From positions 1 to 7,772 of the forward strand of contig JAITAE010000082.1 of assembly GCA_031284295.1 (NCBI GenBank): a DNA stretch of 7,772 nt. Direction: 5' to 3'. Shown here piece after piece: positions 1-5,779 of the stretch (position 1 is the stretch's first letter; each line of letters opens with the position of its first letter). The position numbers and the translations under genes are program-made. Under the pieces are notes generated by a model. It had not been told where the DNA came from. It saw only the letters and a list, made by a program, of their open reading frames with translations, and searched no databases. The DNA comes from Spirochaetaceae bacterium. Its GTDB lineage: Bacteria > Spirochaetota > Spirochaetia > Treponematales > Breznakiellaceae.

Positions 1-92
1 CATACAACAGCACGGACAAACGCCATTTTTATAGGCCGGGCATAAACCTTCACGTCACATACATAGTACCCGCCAATTATTACAGATTCTAG
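1..92 (+). CDS. possible C-terminal end of an upstream gene, outer-membrane beta-barrel-like tail
   Basis: Reading from base 3, the frame is open from the left edge to a TAG at 90-92, giving 29 residues that end in ANYYRF. The tail has an alternating pattern (GINLHVTYIV) and a final Phe preceded by Tyr-Arg, which is the known C-terminal signature of outer-membrane beta-barrels recognised by the BAM machinery. Only about 90 bases are visible, and an open frame this short can arise by chance, so this is a weak call. If real, the gene lies mostly outside the window on the + strand. No clear terminator directly follows it; the nearest strong one is at 627-651. Confidence 0.3.
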   Translation, partial: YNSTDKRHFYRPGINLHVTYIVPANYYRF

Positions 93-163
93 CTACTGTC
101 CTCAGGGCAACGTCGTTTAACTTAACCGAACAGTGCGCGCTAAGGCAACGCTGATTATTAAAA

Positions 164-274
164 AGGGGGGCGCTGTTTTCCATGCCGTCACCGGCACATA
201 GCCGCCTTCCTGTCGCGCCCCCCTCGCTACAGCCCCGCTGCGCGGGTCTTCCGCTACCCCCCAAATCCGCCGCC
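164..274. repeat. dispersed structured intergenic repeat, copy A
   Basis: About 110 bases align with 6581-6690 in the same orientation; over the ungapped 81 bases 182-262 I count 19 differences, roughly 77 percent identity. The copy opens and closes with a 10-bp stem, AGGGGGGCGC (164-173) with GCGCCCCCCT (215-224). Inside lies a small hairpin CGGC-ACATA-GCCG (192-204), and after the stem a CCCGC-TGC-GCGGG hairpin. Differences from copy B fall about equally on all three codon positions, and there is a one-base indel near the end, so the element is not coding. It resembles REP or MITE-type elements in size and structure, but I do not recognise a named family. Confidence 0.75.
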
Positions 275-304
275 CCCACCAGTGGGTTTAAAGTCCGCTA
301 CGCG
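275..304. repeat. 30-bp modular repeat, copy inside element A
   Basis: This 30-base unit matches 6470-6499 at 29 of 30 positions and 6500-6519 over its first 20 bases. It begins with an imperfectly spaced palindrome, CCCAC-CA-GTGGG, followed by GTTTAAAG and CCGCTACGCG. A second fold pairs AGTGG with CCGCT across the TTTAAA segment, using one G-T wobble. In element A it sits between the repeat body and the 29-bp tail, where copy B has only about 13 unrelated bases, so it behaves as an independently inserted module. Confidence 0.75.
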
Positions 305-338
305 GTAGCATACCGCCAGCGGCCCCACGCCCCACGTC

Positions 339-367
339 TGGAGTTTGCGGTAAGCGGCGCGTAGCGC
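339..367. repeat. 29-bp perfect repeat, tail of element A
   Basis: All 29 bases are identical to 6704-6732. The block runs from TGGAGTTTGCGG to GCGCGTAGCGC. In this copy the following bases extend it into a hairpin, AGTTTGCG (342-349) pairing with CGCAAACT (365-372), an 8-bp stem. In the other copy the flank instead makes GCGGCGC-GTA-GCGCCGC. It is more conserved than the rest of the element, which suggests a functional core or recent spread. Confidence 0.75.
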
Positions 368-376
368 AAACTATAA

Positions 377-399
377 GACTAACCGCTATGCGGTTAGTC
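377..399. repeat. perfect 10-bp stem-loop
   Basis: GACTAACCGC (377-386) pairs perfectly with GCGGTTAGTC (390-399) across a TAT loop. There is no T-run after it, so it is not a standard intrinsic terminator. It is the strongest of a series of tight three-base-loop hairpins between 340 and 500 and directly follows the tail of repeat A. Confidence 0.7.
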
Positions 400-431
400 C
401 ACGTTCTGTAAGGAAATTATTTAACTGTGGA

Positions 432-448
432 GATTTGCATAGCAAATC
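432..448. repeat. perfect 7-bp stem-loop
   Basis: GATTTGC (432-438) pairs with GCAAATC (442-448) around an ATA loop. GTGG (427-430) and CCAC (455-458) can pair outside it, and a six-T run (461-466) follows shortly after. It could act as a weak + strand terminator, but the T-run is 12 bases from the inner stem, so I list it only as a structured repeat. Confidence 0.5.
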
Positions 449-485
449 CGTCTACCACCATTTTTTGTTGGCGTTGCCAATTCTC

Positions 486-514
486 TCGCCCTAGGGCGGG
501 GTTTAGACTCCGCT
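486..514. repeat. degenerate copy of the 30-bp module
   Basis: This stretch keeps the architecture of the 30-bp unit: a palindrome (CGCCCTAGGGCG, 487-498) followed by GGGTTTAGACTCCGCT, comparable with GGGTTTAAAGTCCGCT in the better copies. GCGGGG (496-501) can pair with CTCCGC (508-513) around TTTAGA with one G-T pair, so the stem across the TTTA segment is kept although bases differ. The similarity is short and was judged by eye. Confidence 0.45.
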
Positions 515-626
515 TCTATCCCTTGCGCGGACATTCGTGTCCCGAATATGCTCCGTACAGGAAAACCGGTATTTACAATCATGTCGGGGTACGAGCAGTT
601 TGTCGCGTTTTGCGCTAAAAATTCTG

Positions 627-651
627 AAAAATCGCCTGCGGGCGATTTTTT
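627..651. terminator. intrinsic terminator-like hairpin
   Basis: AAAAATCGCC (627-636) pairs with GGCGATTTTT (641-650) around a TGCG loop, with six T at 646-651 on the + strand and an A-run on the other side, so it could work in both directions. It shields the operon promoter region from upstream + strand transcription. No identifiable gene ends right before it; whatever is transcribed into it is either the possible gene ending at 92 or a non-coding transcript from the repeat region. Confidence 0.6.
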
Positions 652-717
652 ACGTTGCAAATGGCGCAACCTTCATGCCGGCTCTTGCCCGATGGTTCCT
701 GACTTCAAGAGATGAGG

Positions 718-747
718 ATGACAATAAGCTTCGGCGGACATTGTCAT
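718..747. repeat. 8-bp inverted repeat
   Basis: ATGACAAT (718-725) and ATTGTCAT (740-747) are perfect inverted copies 14 bases apart, extendable by a G-T and a G-C pair outward. No T-run follows. Role unknown; it lies roughly 220 bases upstream of the operon start. Confidence 0.4.
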
Positions 748-893
748 TCCGGCGCGCCGCGCGTCCAACAACGGTTTGAGTTTGCATAGTAACCTCCCTA
801 TCCGCCGCCCTATTTAATCAGTACTTCCCTAAAAATCCTTGAAAGTGTAAAATTGCTGTTATTCGTTGGGCAATGCCATTTCGTGGTTTTACC

Positions 894-922
894 TTGAATA
901 CATCCTTGATTTTTGATAAATT
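894..922 (+). promoter_or_regulatory. candidate promoter of the sugar transport operon
   Basis: TTGAAT (894-899) and TAAATT (917-922) are separated by 17 bases and match the sigma-70 consensus at four to five and four of six positions. An alternative pair is TTGATA (914-919) with TAAAGT (938-943), spaced by 18. Either would start transcription shortly before the Shine-Dalgarno at 958-963. Both are modest matches in an AT-rich stretch, so the exact promoter is uncertain. Confidence 0.3.
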
Positions 923-925
923 TAC

Positions 926-941
926 CTTTACAGGTGTAAAG
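926..941. promoter_or_regulatory. candidate operator, palindrome CTTTACAGGTGTAAAG
   Basis: Two perfect 7-base arms, CTTTACA and TGTAAAG, flank a GG centre. The palindrome lies 28 bases before the first start codon and overlaps the expected transcription start or the -35/-10 spacer of the candidate promoters, a classic repressor position. A single half-site GTGTAAA recurs at 845-851, about 89 bases upstream. No regulator gene is in the window, so the protein that binds is unknown. Confidence 0.4.
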
Positions 942-969
942 TACAGCTACGCTTGTTAAGGAGAAAGCC

Positions 970-2304
970 ATGAAAAAGTTTTTTAATTTGCCTGTAATTA
1001 TCGCGGCAACTTTTTGTTTTTTGCTTCTCTCGTCCTGCGCGAAAAATTCAGAGCCCGGCGTTTATTTTTTAAATTTTAAGCCGGAGACGGACAAGGAATG
1101 GGCTGCTGCTGCGGCCCAGTTTACGGAGGAAACCGGTATCCCAATGAAAGTTGTTACGGCGGCAAGCGGTACCTATGAACAGACACTGCGCGCCGAAATC
1201 TCAAAGGCCAAACCGCCTACAATTTTCAACATCAACGGACCCGTTGGTATGATAAATTGGCAGAACTACACGGCCGACCTTAAAGACAGCGCCATCTATC
1301 AGTGGCTCGGGGACAAGGGGCTGGCAATCGGTGAAAACGGCAAAATTTACGGCATACCCTACGCGATTGAAAGCTACGGCATCATATACAACGACGCCAT
1401 ACTGCGGAAATACTTTGCGCTCCCTTCACGCGCCGTAAAAGATATAAACGACGCGTCAGGCATTAACAATTTCGCAAAACTCAAAGCTGTTGCCGAAGAC
1501 ATCCAGGCCAAAGCCGCGGAGCTTGGGATTTTTGCGGCCTTCGCGTCAACGTCATTTTCGCCCGGTGAAGACTGGCGTTGGAATACACACCTTGCCAATA
1601 TGCCGATCTATTTTGAATACCGCCTAAAGAATGTCAACGATTTGGATGTAATTGATTTGACTTATTCTGAAAATTTCAAAAATATTTTTGACTTGTACAT
1701 TAACAATTCCATAACGGACAGAAAAATGACCGGTTCAAAAACGGTAGGCGATTCGATGACGGAATTCGCGCTTGGCAAGGTGGCCTTCATTCAAAACGGG
1801 ACCTGGGCATGGACGCAGATTGCGGGGGAAAAGGGTAATGTTGTCGAAATGCAAGATATAAAATTTCTGCCTATATATACCGGAGTTGACGGCGATGAAG
1901 CGCAGGGACTCTGCGTCGGTACGGAAAACTTTATCGCTTTAAACAGCCGTGCGGGCCAAGCGGAACAGGAGGTTTCGCTCAAATTCCTTGAATGGCTGTT
2001 CAACACGGAAAACGGTAAACAGATAGCATCCGGTAAACTTGGTTTGGTTACCCCGTTTACCACATTCTCGGAAACGGAACGTCCAGGCGATCCGCTGATA
2101 AAAGAAATGTTCCGCTATCTTGCCGATCAGAATCTTCACTCCGTACCGTGGGTTTTTACAACATTTCCGAGTCAGGAATTCAAGAACGATCTGGGCGCCG
2201 CTCTTAACGCTTACACGGTGGGAACCGCGGACTGGGATCATGTACGGACCACATTTATAAACGGCTGGGCTGCTGAAAAAAAAGCCAACAAACAGCCCGG
2301 ATGA
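970..2304 (+). CDS. sugar ABC transporter substrate-binding lipoprotein (family 1)
   Basis: This 444-residue protein is an extracytoplasmic solute-binding protein of family 1 (COG1653, UgpB/MsmE-like), which delivers a sugar, oligosaccharide or related solute to the two permeases encoded next. The N-terminus is a lipoprotein signal: KK at 2-3, a hydrophobic core, and lipobox L20-S21-S22-C23, so Cys23 is lipidated. Family hallmarks are GIPYAIESYGIIYN at 128-141, FIQNGTWAW at 273-281, and the C-terminal FLEWLFNTENGKQIAS helix around 339-354 followed by LGLVTPF. Length is typical. The start is fixed by AAGGAG at 958-963, six bases before ATG. It is the first gene of the operon, and a hairpin after its stop probably raises its expression over the permeases. 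The substrate cannot be read from sequence. Confidence 0.93.
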   Translation: MKKFFNLPVIIAATFCFLLLSSCAKNSEPGVYFLNFKPETDKEWAAAAAQFTEETGIPMKVVTAASGTYEQTLRAEISKAKPPTIFNINGPVGMINWQNYTADLKDSAIYQWLGDKGLAIGENGKIYGIPYAIESYGIIYNDAILRKYFALPSRAVKDINDASGINNFAKLKAVAEDIQAKAAELGIFAAFASTSFSPGEDWRWNTHLANMPIYFEYRLKNVNDLDVIDLTYSENFKNIFDLYINNSITDRKMTGSKTVGDSMTEFALGKVAFIQNGTWAWTQIAGEKGNVVEMQDIKFLPIYTGVDGDEAQGLCVGTENFIALNSRAGQAEQEVSLKFLEWLFNTENGKQIASGKLGLVTPFTTFSETERPGDPLIKEMFRYLADQNLHSVPWVFTTFPSQEFKNDLGAALNAYTVGTADWDHVRTTFINGWAAEKKANKQPG

Positions 2305-2317
2305 TAGTCCGCGGAAC

Positions 2318-2352
2318 TTGAGCTTATCCATGCGGAACATGGATAAGCTCAA
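2318..2352 (+). promoter_or_regulatory. intergenic mRNA hairpin between binding-protein and permease genes
   Basis: A perfect 15-bp stem, 2318-2332 with 2338-2352, closes a CGGAA loop. It lies in the 68-base gap between the binding-protein stop and the permease start, ending 11 bases before the AGGAG site. No T-run follows, so it is not an ordinary terminator. By analogy with the malE-malF intergenic structure of enteric bacteria, it probably protects the 3' end of the binding-protein message from exonucleases and limits downstream expression. This role is inferred. Confidence 0.7.
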
Positions 2353-2372
2353 TCAATATAACAGGAGAAACC

Positions 2373-3215
2373 ATGGAAAAATCTTTAAAAAAATATTTTT
2401 GGTTTTTTGCGGGGCCTACGCTGCTTTGCTTTATAATCGCGTTTATAATACCGTTTGTTTACGGAATCATTCTTTCTTTTGCAAAATTCGTAACAATTAC
2501 CGATCTGACTATGGCAGGTTTCAGAAACTATGTACAGGCTTTTTCCAATCCTGACTTTTTGAACGCTCTCTGGTTTTCGGTACGCTTCACTTTTGTTTCC
2601 GTTATAGTAACAAACATAATTGCCTTTGCCCTGGCGCTGATGCTTTCCGGCGGGGTGCGCGGAACCAACGTTTACCGCACGTTAATATTTATGCCGAATC
2701 TGATAGGCGGTATCGTGCTGGGCTATATATGGCAGTTCATAATTAACGGCGTACTGAGTGTTGCGGGCGTTACAATTACGGTGGATGCGCGGTATGGGTT
2801 TTGGGGGCTCGTAATTCTGAGCAGTTGGCAATTCATCGGCTACATGATGATAATCTACATTGCGGGCATACAAAACATATCGCCCGAAATACTTGAAGCG
2901 GCAAAGATTGACGGCGCCGGGGCGTGGACAACATTAACAAAGATTACGATACCGCTCGTGATGCCGTCGATTACGATTACTTTTTTTATGTCCGTCACGA
3001 ACTCCTTCAAGATGTTTGACCAGAATCTGGCCCTTACCGCCGGACTGCCCGGCAAGCAGACCGTGGGCGTAGCGCTTGATATTTACAACACGTTTTACAG
3101 CAGGTCGGGCTGGGAAGGCGTTGGACAGGCAAAGGCCTTCATGTTTTTTGTACTTGTTGTGCTGATATCGCTCGTACAGCTTTCGATAACGCGCAAGCGG
3201 GAGGTGGAAAACTGA
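2373..3215 (+). CDS. sugar ABC transporter permease, MalF/UgpA type
   Basis: This 280-residue inner-membrane permease is one half of the transport channel. It has about six hydrophobic segments, near residues 10-35, 70-92, 105-127, 143-165, 195-215 and 255-275. The cytoplasmic EAA loop that docks with the ATPase is clear: EAAKIDGAGAW starting at Glu175, continuing to IPLVMPSI at 193-200, with the conserved Gly181. Its size is typical of the short MalF-like subunits of CUT1 systems (no long periplasmic insert as in enteric MalF). AGGAG at 2363-2367 lies five bases before ATG. The stop overlaps the next start (TGATG), so the two permeases are translationally coupled. Substrate specificity is unknown. 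Confidence 0.93.
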   Translation: MEKSLKKYFWFFAGPTLLCFIIAFIIPFVYGIILSFAKFVTITDLTMAGFRNYVQAFSNPDFLNALWFSVRFTFVSVIVTNIIAFALALMLSGGVRGTNVYRTLIFMPNLIGGIVLGYIWQFIINGVLSVAGVTITVDARYGFWGLVILSSWQFIGYMMIIYIAGIQNISPEILEAAKIDGAGAWTTLTKITIPLVMPSITITFFMSVTNSFKMFDQNLALTAGLPGKQTVGVALDIYNTFYSRSGWEGVGQAKAFMFFVLVVLISLVQLSITRKREVEN

Positions 3216-4066
3216 TGAATACCGAACAGGTAAGACCGCGTGTAAAAAAAGGTAATTTGATTATTGGCCTGATACTTTGTGTGATTTCAATACTGTTTCT
3301 GTTTCCGATACTGCTGGTTTTAATCAATTCATTTAAATTTAAACTTGACGTAATAAATACACCGTTTGCGTTTCCAAAAGCAGAGTCTTTTGCTGGTTTA
3401 AGCAACTATACTAACGGGCTGGCGGCTACGGGTTTTTTCAGGGCCGCCGGATTTTCCGCGTTTATCACCGTGTTTTCCGTTGCGTTAATAGTGCTGTTTT
3501 CAGGCATGACCGCATGGTTTATAACGCGGAGCCGCAGTATTCTATGCAAGGCGCTTTATTTTGTGTTTACTTTCGCGATGATAGTGCCGTTTCAAATGGT
3601 GATGTTCCCGCTTACGCTTGTCGCAAACACGCTTCATCTTGACAACCCTGTCGGCATACTGTTCATTTACCTGGGATTCGGCGCGGGCACTTCCGTATTT
3701 TTATATTCCGGTTTTATCAAGTCTGTGCCTGTCGCGGTCGAGGAGGCCGCCGTGATAGACGGCTGCACCCCTGTACGCGCCTTTTTTAGCGTTGTGTTCC
3801 CGATGCTCACCCCTATTTCAATAACGGTCGCGATACTGAATACGATGTGGGTATGGAATGACTATCTTTTGCCAAACCTTATCATCGGTTCGGAATACCG
3901 TACAATACCGGTAGCCGTACAGTATCTGCGTGGCGGATACGGCTCGATAGACATGGGCTATATGATGGCTGTAATTACAATGGCGCTGATACCGATAATC
4001 ATTTTTTATTTCCTTTGCCAGAAATATATCATAAGGGGTGTTACGGCCGGTTCAGTTAAGGGATAA
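3215..4066 (+). CDS. sugar ABC transporter permease, MalG/AraQ type
   Basis: This 283-residue protein is the second channel subunit. Hydrophobic segments lie near 15-38, 78-102, 113-135, 147-168, 200-220 and 248-268. The EAA loop is EEAAVIDGCTPVRAFF, with Glu177 and Gly183, running to FPMLTPI at 195-201. The C-terminus YIIRGVTAGSVKG is characteristic of MalG/MsmG-type subunits. Its ATG shares a base with the preceding TGA; GGAGG at 3200-3204 serves as ribosome site. With the two genes before it, it makes a CUT1 importer lacking only the ATPase, which is not encoded in this window. Known CUT1 systems in many bacteria share one ATPase made elsewhere. Confidence 0.93.
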   Translation: MNTEQVRPRVKKGNLIIGLILCVISILFLFPILLVLINSFKFKLDVINTPFAFPKAESFAGLSNYTNGLAATGFFRAAGFSAFITVFSVALIVLFSGMTAWFITRSRSILCKALYFVFTFAMIVPFQMVMFPLTLVANTLHLDNPVGILFIYLGFGAGTSVFLYSGFIKSVPVAVEEAAVIDGCTPVRAFFSVVFPMLTPISITVAILNTMWVWNDYLLPNLIIGSEYRTIPVAVQYLRGGYGSIDMGYMMAVITMALIPIIIFYFLCQKYIIRGVTAGSVKG

Positions 4067-4078
4067 CTTAATTGCCGC

Positions 4079-4088
4079 GGAGAGTATG
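4079..4088 (+). promoter_or_regulatory. ribosome site that decides the hydrolase start
   Basis: GGAG at 4079-4082 stands three bases before ATG 4086-4088, a short but usable spacing. The longer alternative, GTG at 4038, has AAGGG touching it with no spacer and would overlap the permease gene by 29 bases. I therefore prefer 4086, without certainty. The choice matters for membrane topology of the hydrolase. Confidence 0.45.
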
Positions 4089-5078
4089 ACTGTCCAACTG
4101 ATAATTATCATCATAATAGCGGCGCTTGTGCTGGCCGCTTCCGTGTTTGCGGTTGCAACGCCGTACCCCGCCGTATACTTTGTACGATGGCTCTTTACGC
4201 GCTACCCTTACGTTCCACCCGCCGATTACGATCGTTATTTGGAAAATGTCACGATACAACGGGATATAGATTACGGCTCCTCATACCCATCGGGCTTGCT
4301 GGATATAATTAAACCAAAAAATTTTACCGGCGGCGAAAAGGTGATTTTTGCGGTTCACGGCGGAGCGTACGTTTCAGAGGGCAGCAAAACCGAGTTTTAC
4401 TATGTGATGCTTGCAAGCGAAGGTTTTGTAACTGTGAATGTAAAGTACGCTATAGCGCCGGAACAGGCAAAATATCCTGTTCCTGTAAAACAGCTTGAAG
4501 AAGCCTACACTTTTATCAAAAACCACAACGATTCGTATAAATTAAATCTGGATAAGGTGCTGTTCTCAGGCGATTCGGCTGGCGGTCAGATCGCGGGACA
4601 ATTTGTCGCGCTGCAAACAAACCCCGGCTATATCGAAACGATGAACAGCCTTTCACCCATTCAGTTCAGGCAGGTGCTTCCTTTAGAATCGATGGACGGG
4701 GTGGTACTGCTATGCGCGATATATGACTTTTTGCAGCTTGAGCCGCCTCCGAAAAATACGATGAAGCTGCCGTTAAAAAAATTGGGTATGGCTTATTTCA
4801 ACAGCTCGAATGTACACAGTAAAATAATTGCCGGCGCCGGTATTCTTGATAAAGTTACTGGTAATTTTCCCAGAACTTTTATTACCGACGCGAATACATA
4901 TTCATTTGAATTCGAAGCAAAAGAAATGATAGACATCCTTGCGTCAAAAAATATTCCCGTTACGGGCATTTTTTATGACGCTTCCGAAGTTGTTCTGTAC
5001 CATAACTATCAGTTTCATTTGGATACACCGCAGGGACTTCAAACCTGGCAAAAATTGCTTGAATTCCTGAAGCAATGA
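4086..5078 (+). CDS. membrane-anchored alpha/beta hydrolase, HSL-family esterase
   Basis: This 330-residue protein (346 if GTG 4038 is used) belongs to the hormone-sensitive-lipase-like alpha/beta hydrolases, which cleave carboxyl esters. The oxyanion-hole motif HGG is at 91-93 and the nucleophile elbow GDSAGG at 162-167, with Ser164. The likely rest of the triad is Asp268 in FITDANTYSF and His306 in YHNYQFHLDT, matching the family's usual Asp and HEYQF-like blocks. An N-terminal hydrophobic segment (about 5-24, with six consecutive Ile) anchors it. It follows the permease by 19 bases and overlaps the next gene by ATGA, so it belongs to the operon. It could de-esterify the imported saccharide or its precursor; this is inference. 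The natural substrate is unknown. Confidence 0.85.
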   Translation: MTVQLIIIIIIAALVLAASVFAVATPYPAVYFVRWLFTRYPYVPPADYDRYLENVTIQRDIDYGSSYPSGLLDIIKPKNFTGGEKVIFAVHGGAYVSEGSKTEFYYVMLASEGFVTVNVKYAIAPEQAKYPVPVKQLEEAYTFIKNHNDSYKLNLDKVLFSGDSAGGQIAGQFVALQTNPGYIETMNSLSPIQFRQVLPLESMDGVVLLCAIYDFLQLEPPPKNTMKLPLKKLGMAYFNSSNVHSKIIAGAGILDKVTGNFPRTFITDANTYSFEFEAKEMIDILASKNIPVTGIFYDASEVVLYHNYQFHLDTPQGLQTWQKLLEFLKQ

Positions 5079-5767
5079 CGGATTGGGATCGCTTTATGCA
5101 AAAATATTCCTTCGCTTTTAAAAATTATTTTTGTCTGTTTTGTATGGCCTTACTACCGGTATATTTTGCCGCCTGTTCACGCTCGGCCCCCACGATAGCT
5201 TTTTCCACAATATCGCTTAACTATATTGAGGAAGATTCAGGCCCGTTTCCCTCGCTTAGTTTTTTTGTACTTGCCGGTGACGATGACGGGTACGAAGACC
5301 TGGCCGAACTGCGGCTTTACAACGATTATGGCGGACTCTTGTGGTCATTTACGCCTGAAACATGGATACGCCACGATGAGGCGGGGAACACCTGGATCGG
5401 CAGCCGCAGAATAGCGATGGCTGGCGGCGAGGTTTTTCCCAGCGGTCAATACCGCGCCGTGCTTATCGACAAGGGCGGTGACCGCACGGAGCGTACCTTC
5501 GGGTTCGATGTACCTTCCATACCGCGTCATCCGTTTCCAAAATTTACCGTCACCGATGGCCGCTACGACATTGCTTCTGAATATGCTGAACATTATTTTC
5601 TCTGCTACGATCAGGAAGGGGCTTACCGCAGTTCCGTGAAACTGGAAACGAATAGAGGGGAGCTGTCTTCACTGCGGCTTGGAGCCGATATTTTGAGTGT
5701 CGCGGTATGGGCGCATGACACGGAGTATTCCACTTCGGCCCTCACAAAAATGACAGCCATAAGGTAA
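5075..5767 (+). CDS. unrecognised lipoprotein, beta-rich
   Basis: I do not recognise this 230-residue protein. It has a signal segment ending in YFAAC with Cys34 as probable lipidation site; the Phe at -3 departs from the usual Leu, as tolerated in spirochaetes. The mature part is acidic and beta-rich, with LRLYNDYGGLLWSFTP (79-94), ETWIRHDEAGNTWIGSRR and FPSGQYRAVLIDKGGDRTER (121-140), a pattern like an immunoglobulin-type sandwich. Its ATG overlaps the hydrolase TGA (ATGA), suggesting coupled translation, although no good Shine-Dalgarno is seen. An internal ATG at 5096 (Met8) would give a more typical signal peptide starting MQKYSFAFK. Its in-frame stop is only 12 bases before trmB. It probably acts at the cell envelope. 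Confidence 0.75.
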   Translation: MTDWDRFMQKYSFAFKNYFCLFCMALLPVYFAACSRSAPTIAFSTISLNYIEEDSGPFPSLSFFVLAGDDDGYEDLAELRLYNDYGGLLWSFTPETWIRHDEAGNTWIGSRRIAMAGGEVFPSGQYRAVLIDKGGDRTERTFGFDVPSIPRHPFPKFTVTDGRYDIASEYAEHYFLCYDQEGAYRSSVKLETNRGELSSLRLGADILSVAVWAHDTEYSTSALTKMTAIR

Positions 5768-5779
5768 CGCGTTACAGTA

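Larger units (their letters stand above)
93..960. other. gene-free, hairpin-rich intergenic region
   Basis: No convincing gene lies here. Short ORFs exist on both strands, but they are composed of repeat sequence and lack credible starts or domain content. The stretch holds repeat copy A (164-367), a 30-bp module (275-304), a degenerate copy of that module (486-514), and many perfect short hairpins: 342-372, 377-399, 432-448, 468-480, 487-498 and 718-747. It also holds a terminator-like hairpin (627-651) and the promoter/operator area of the downstream operon (about 890-945). From about 750 to 890 I see nothing beyond a possible half-site GTGTAAA at 845-851. Confidence 0.7.

Noticed and set aside
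182..364. 60-residue + strand ORF similar to one at 6597-6893 (shared AHSRL, QPR, AGLP, PP pieces)
   Set aside because: The likeness follows from the DNA repeat. Substitutions are equal across codon positions and a one-base indel shifts the frame; no ribosome site is present.
421..669. Overlapping ORFs on both strands in the hairpin-rich region
   Set aside because: They are rich in palindromes and basic residues, have no recognisable domain or ribosome site, and cross a terminator-like hairpin.
1..960. tRNA gene or riboswitch in the long upstream region
   Set aside because: I saw no T-arm GGTTCRA motif, acceptor pairing or CCA end, and no riboswitch core that I can recognise. The structure present is simple hairpins.
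2318..2554. 78-residue + strand ORF overlapping the first permease
   Set aside because: It starts inside the intergenic hairpin and runs out of frame through a clear permease gene.
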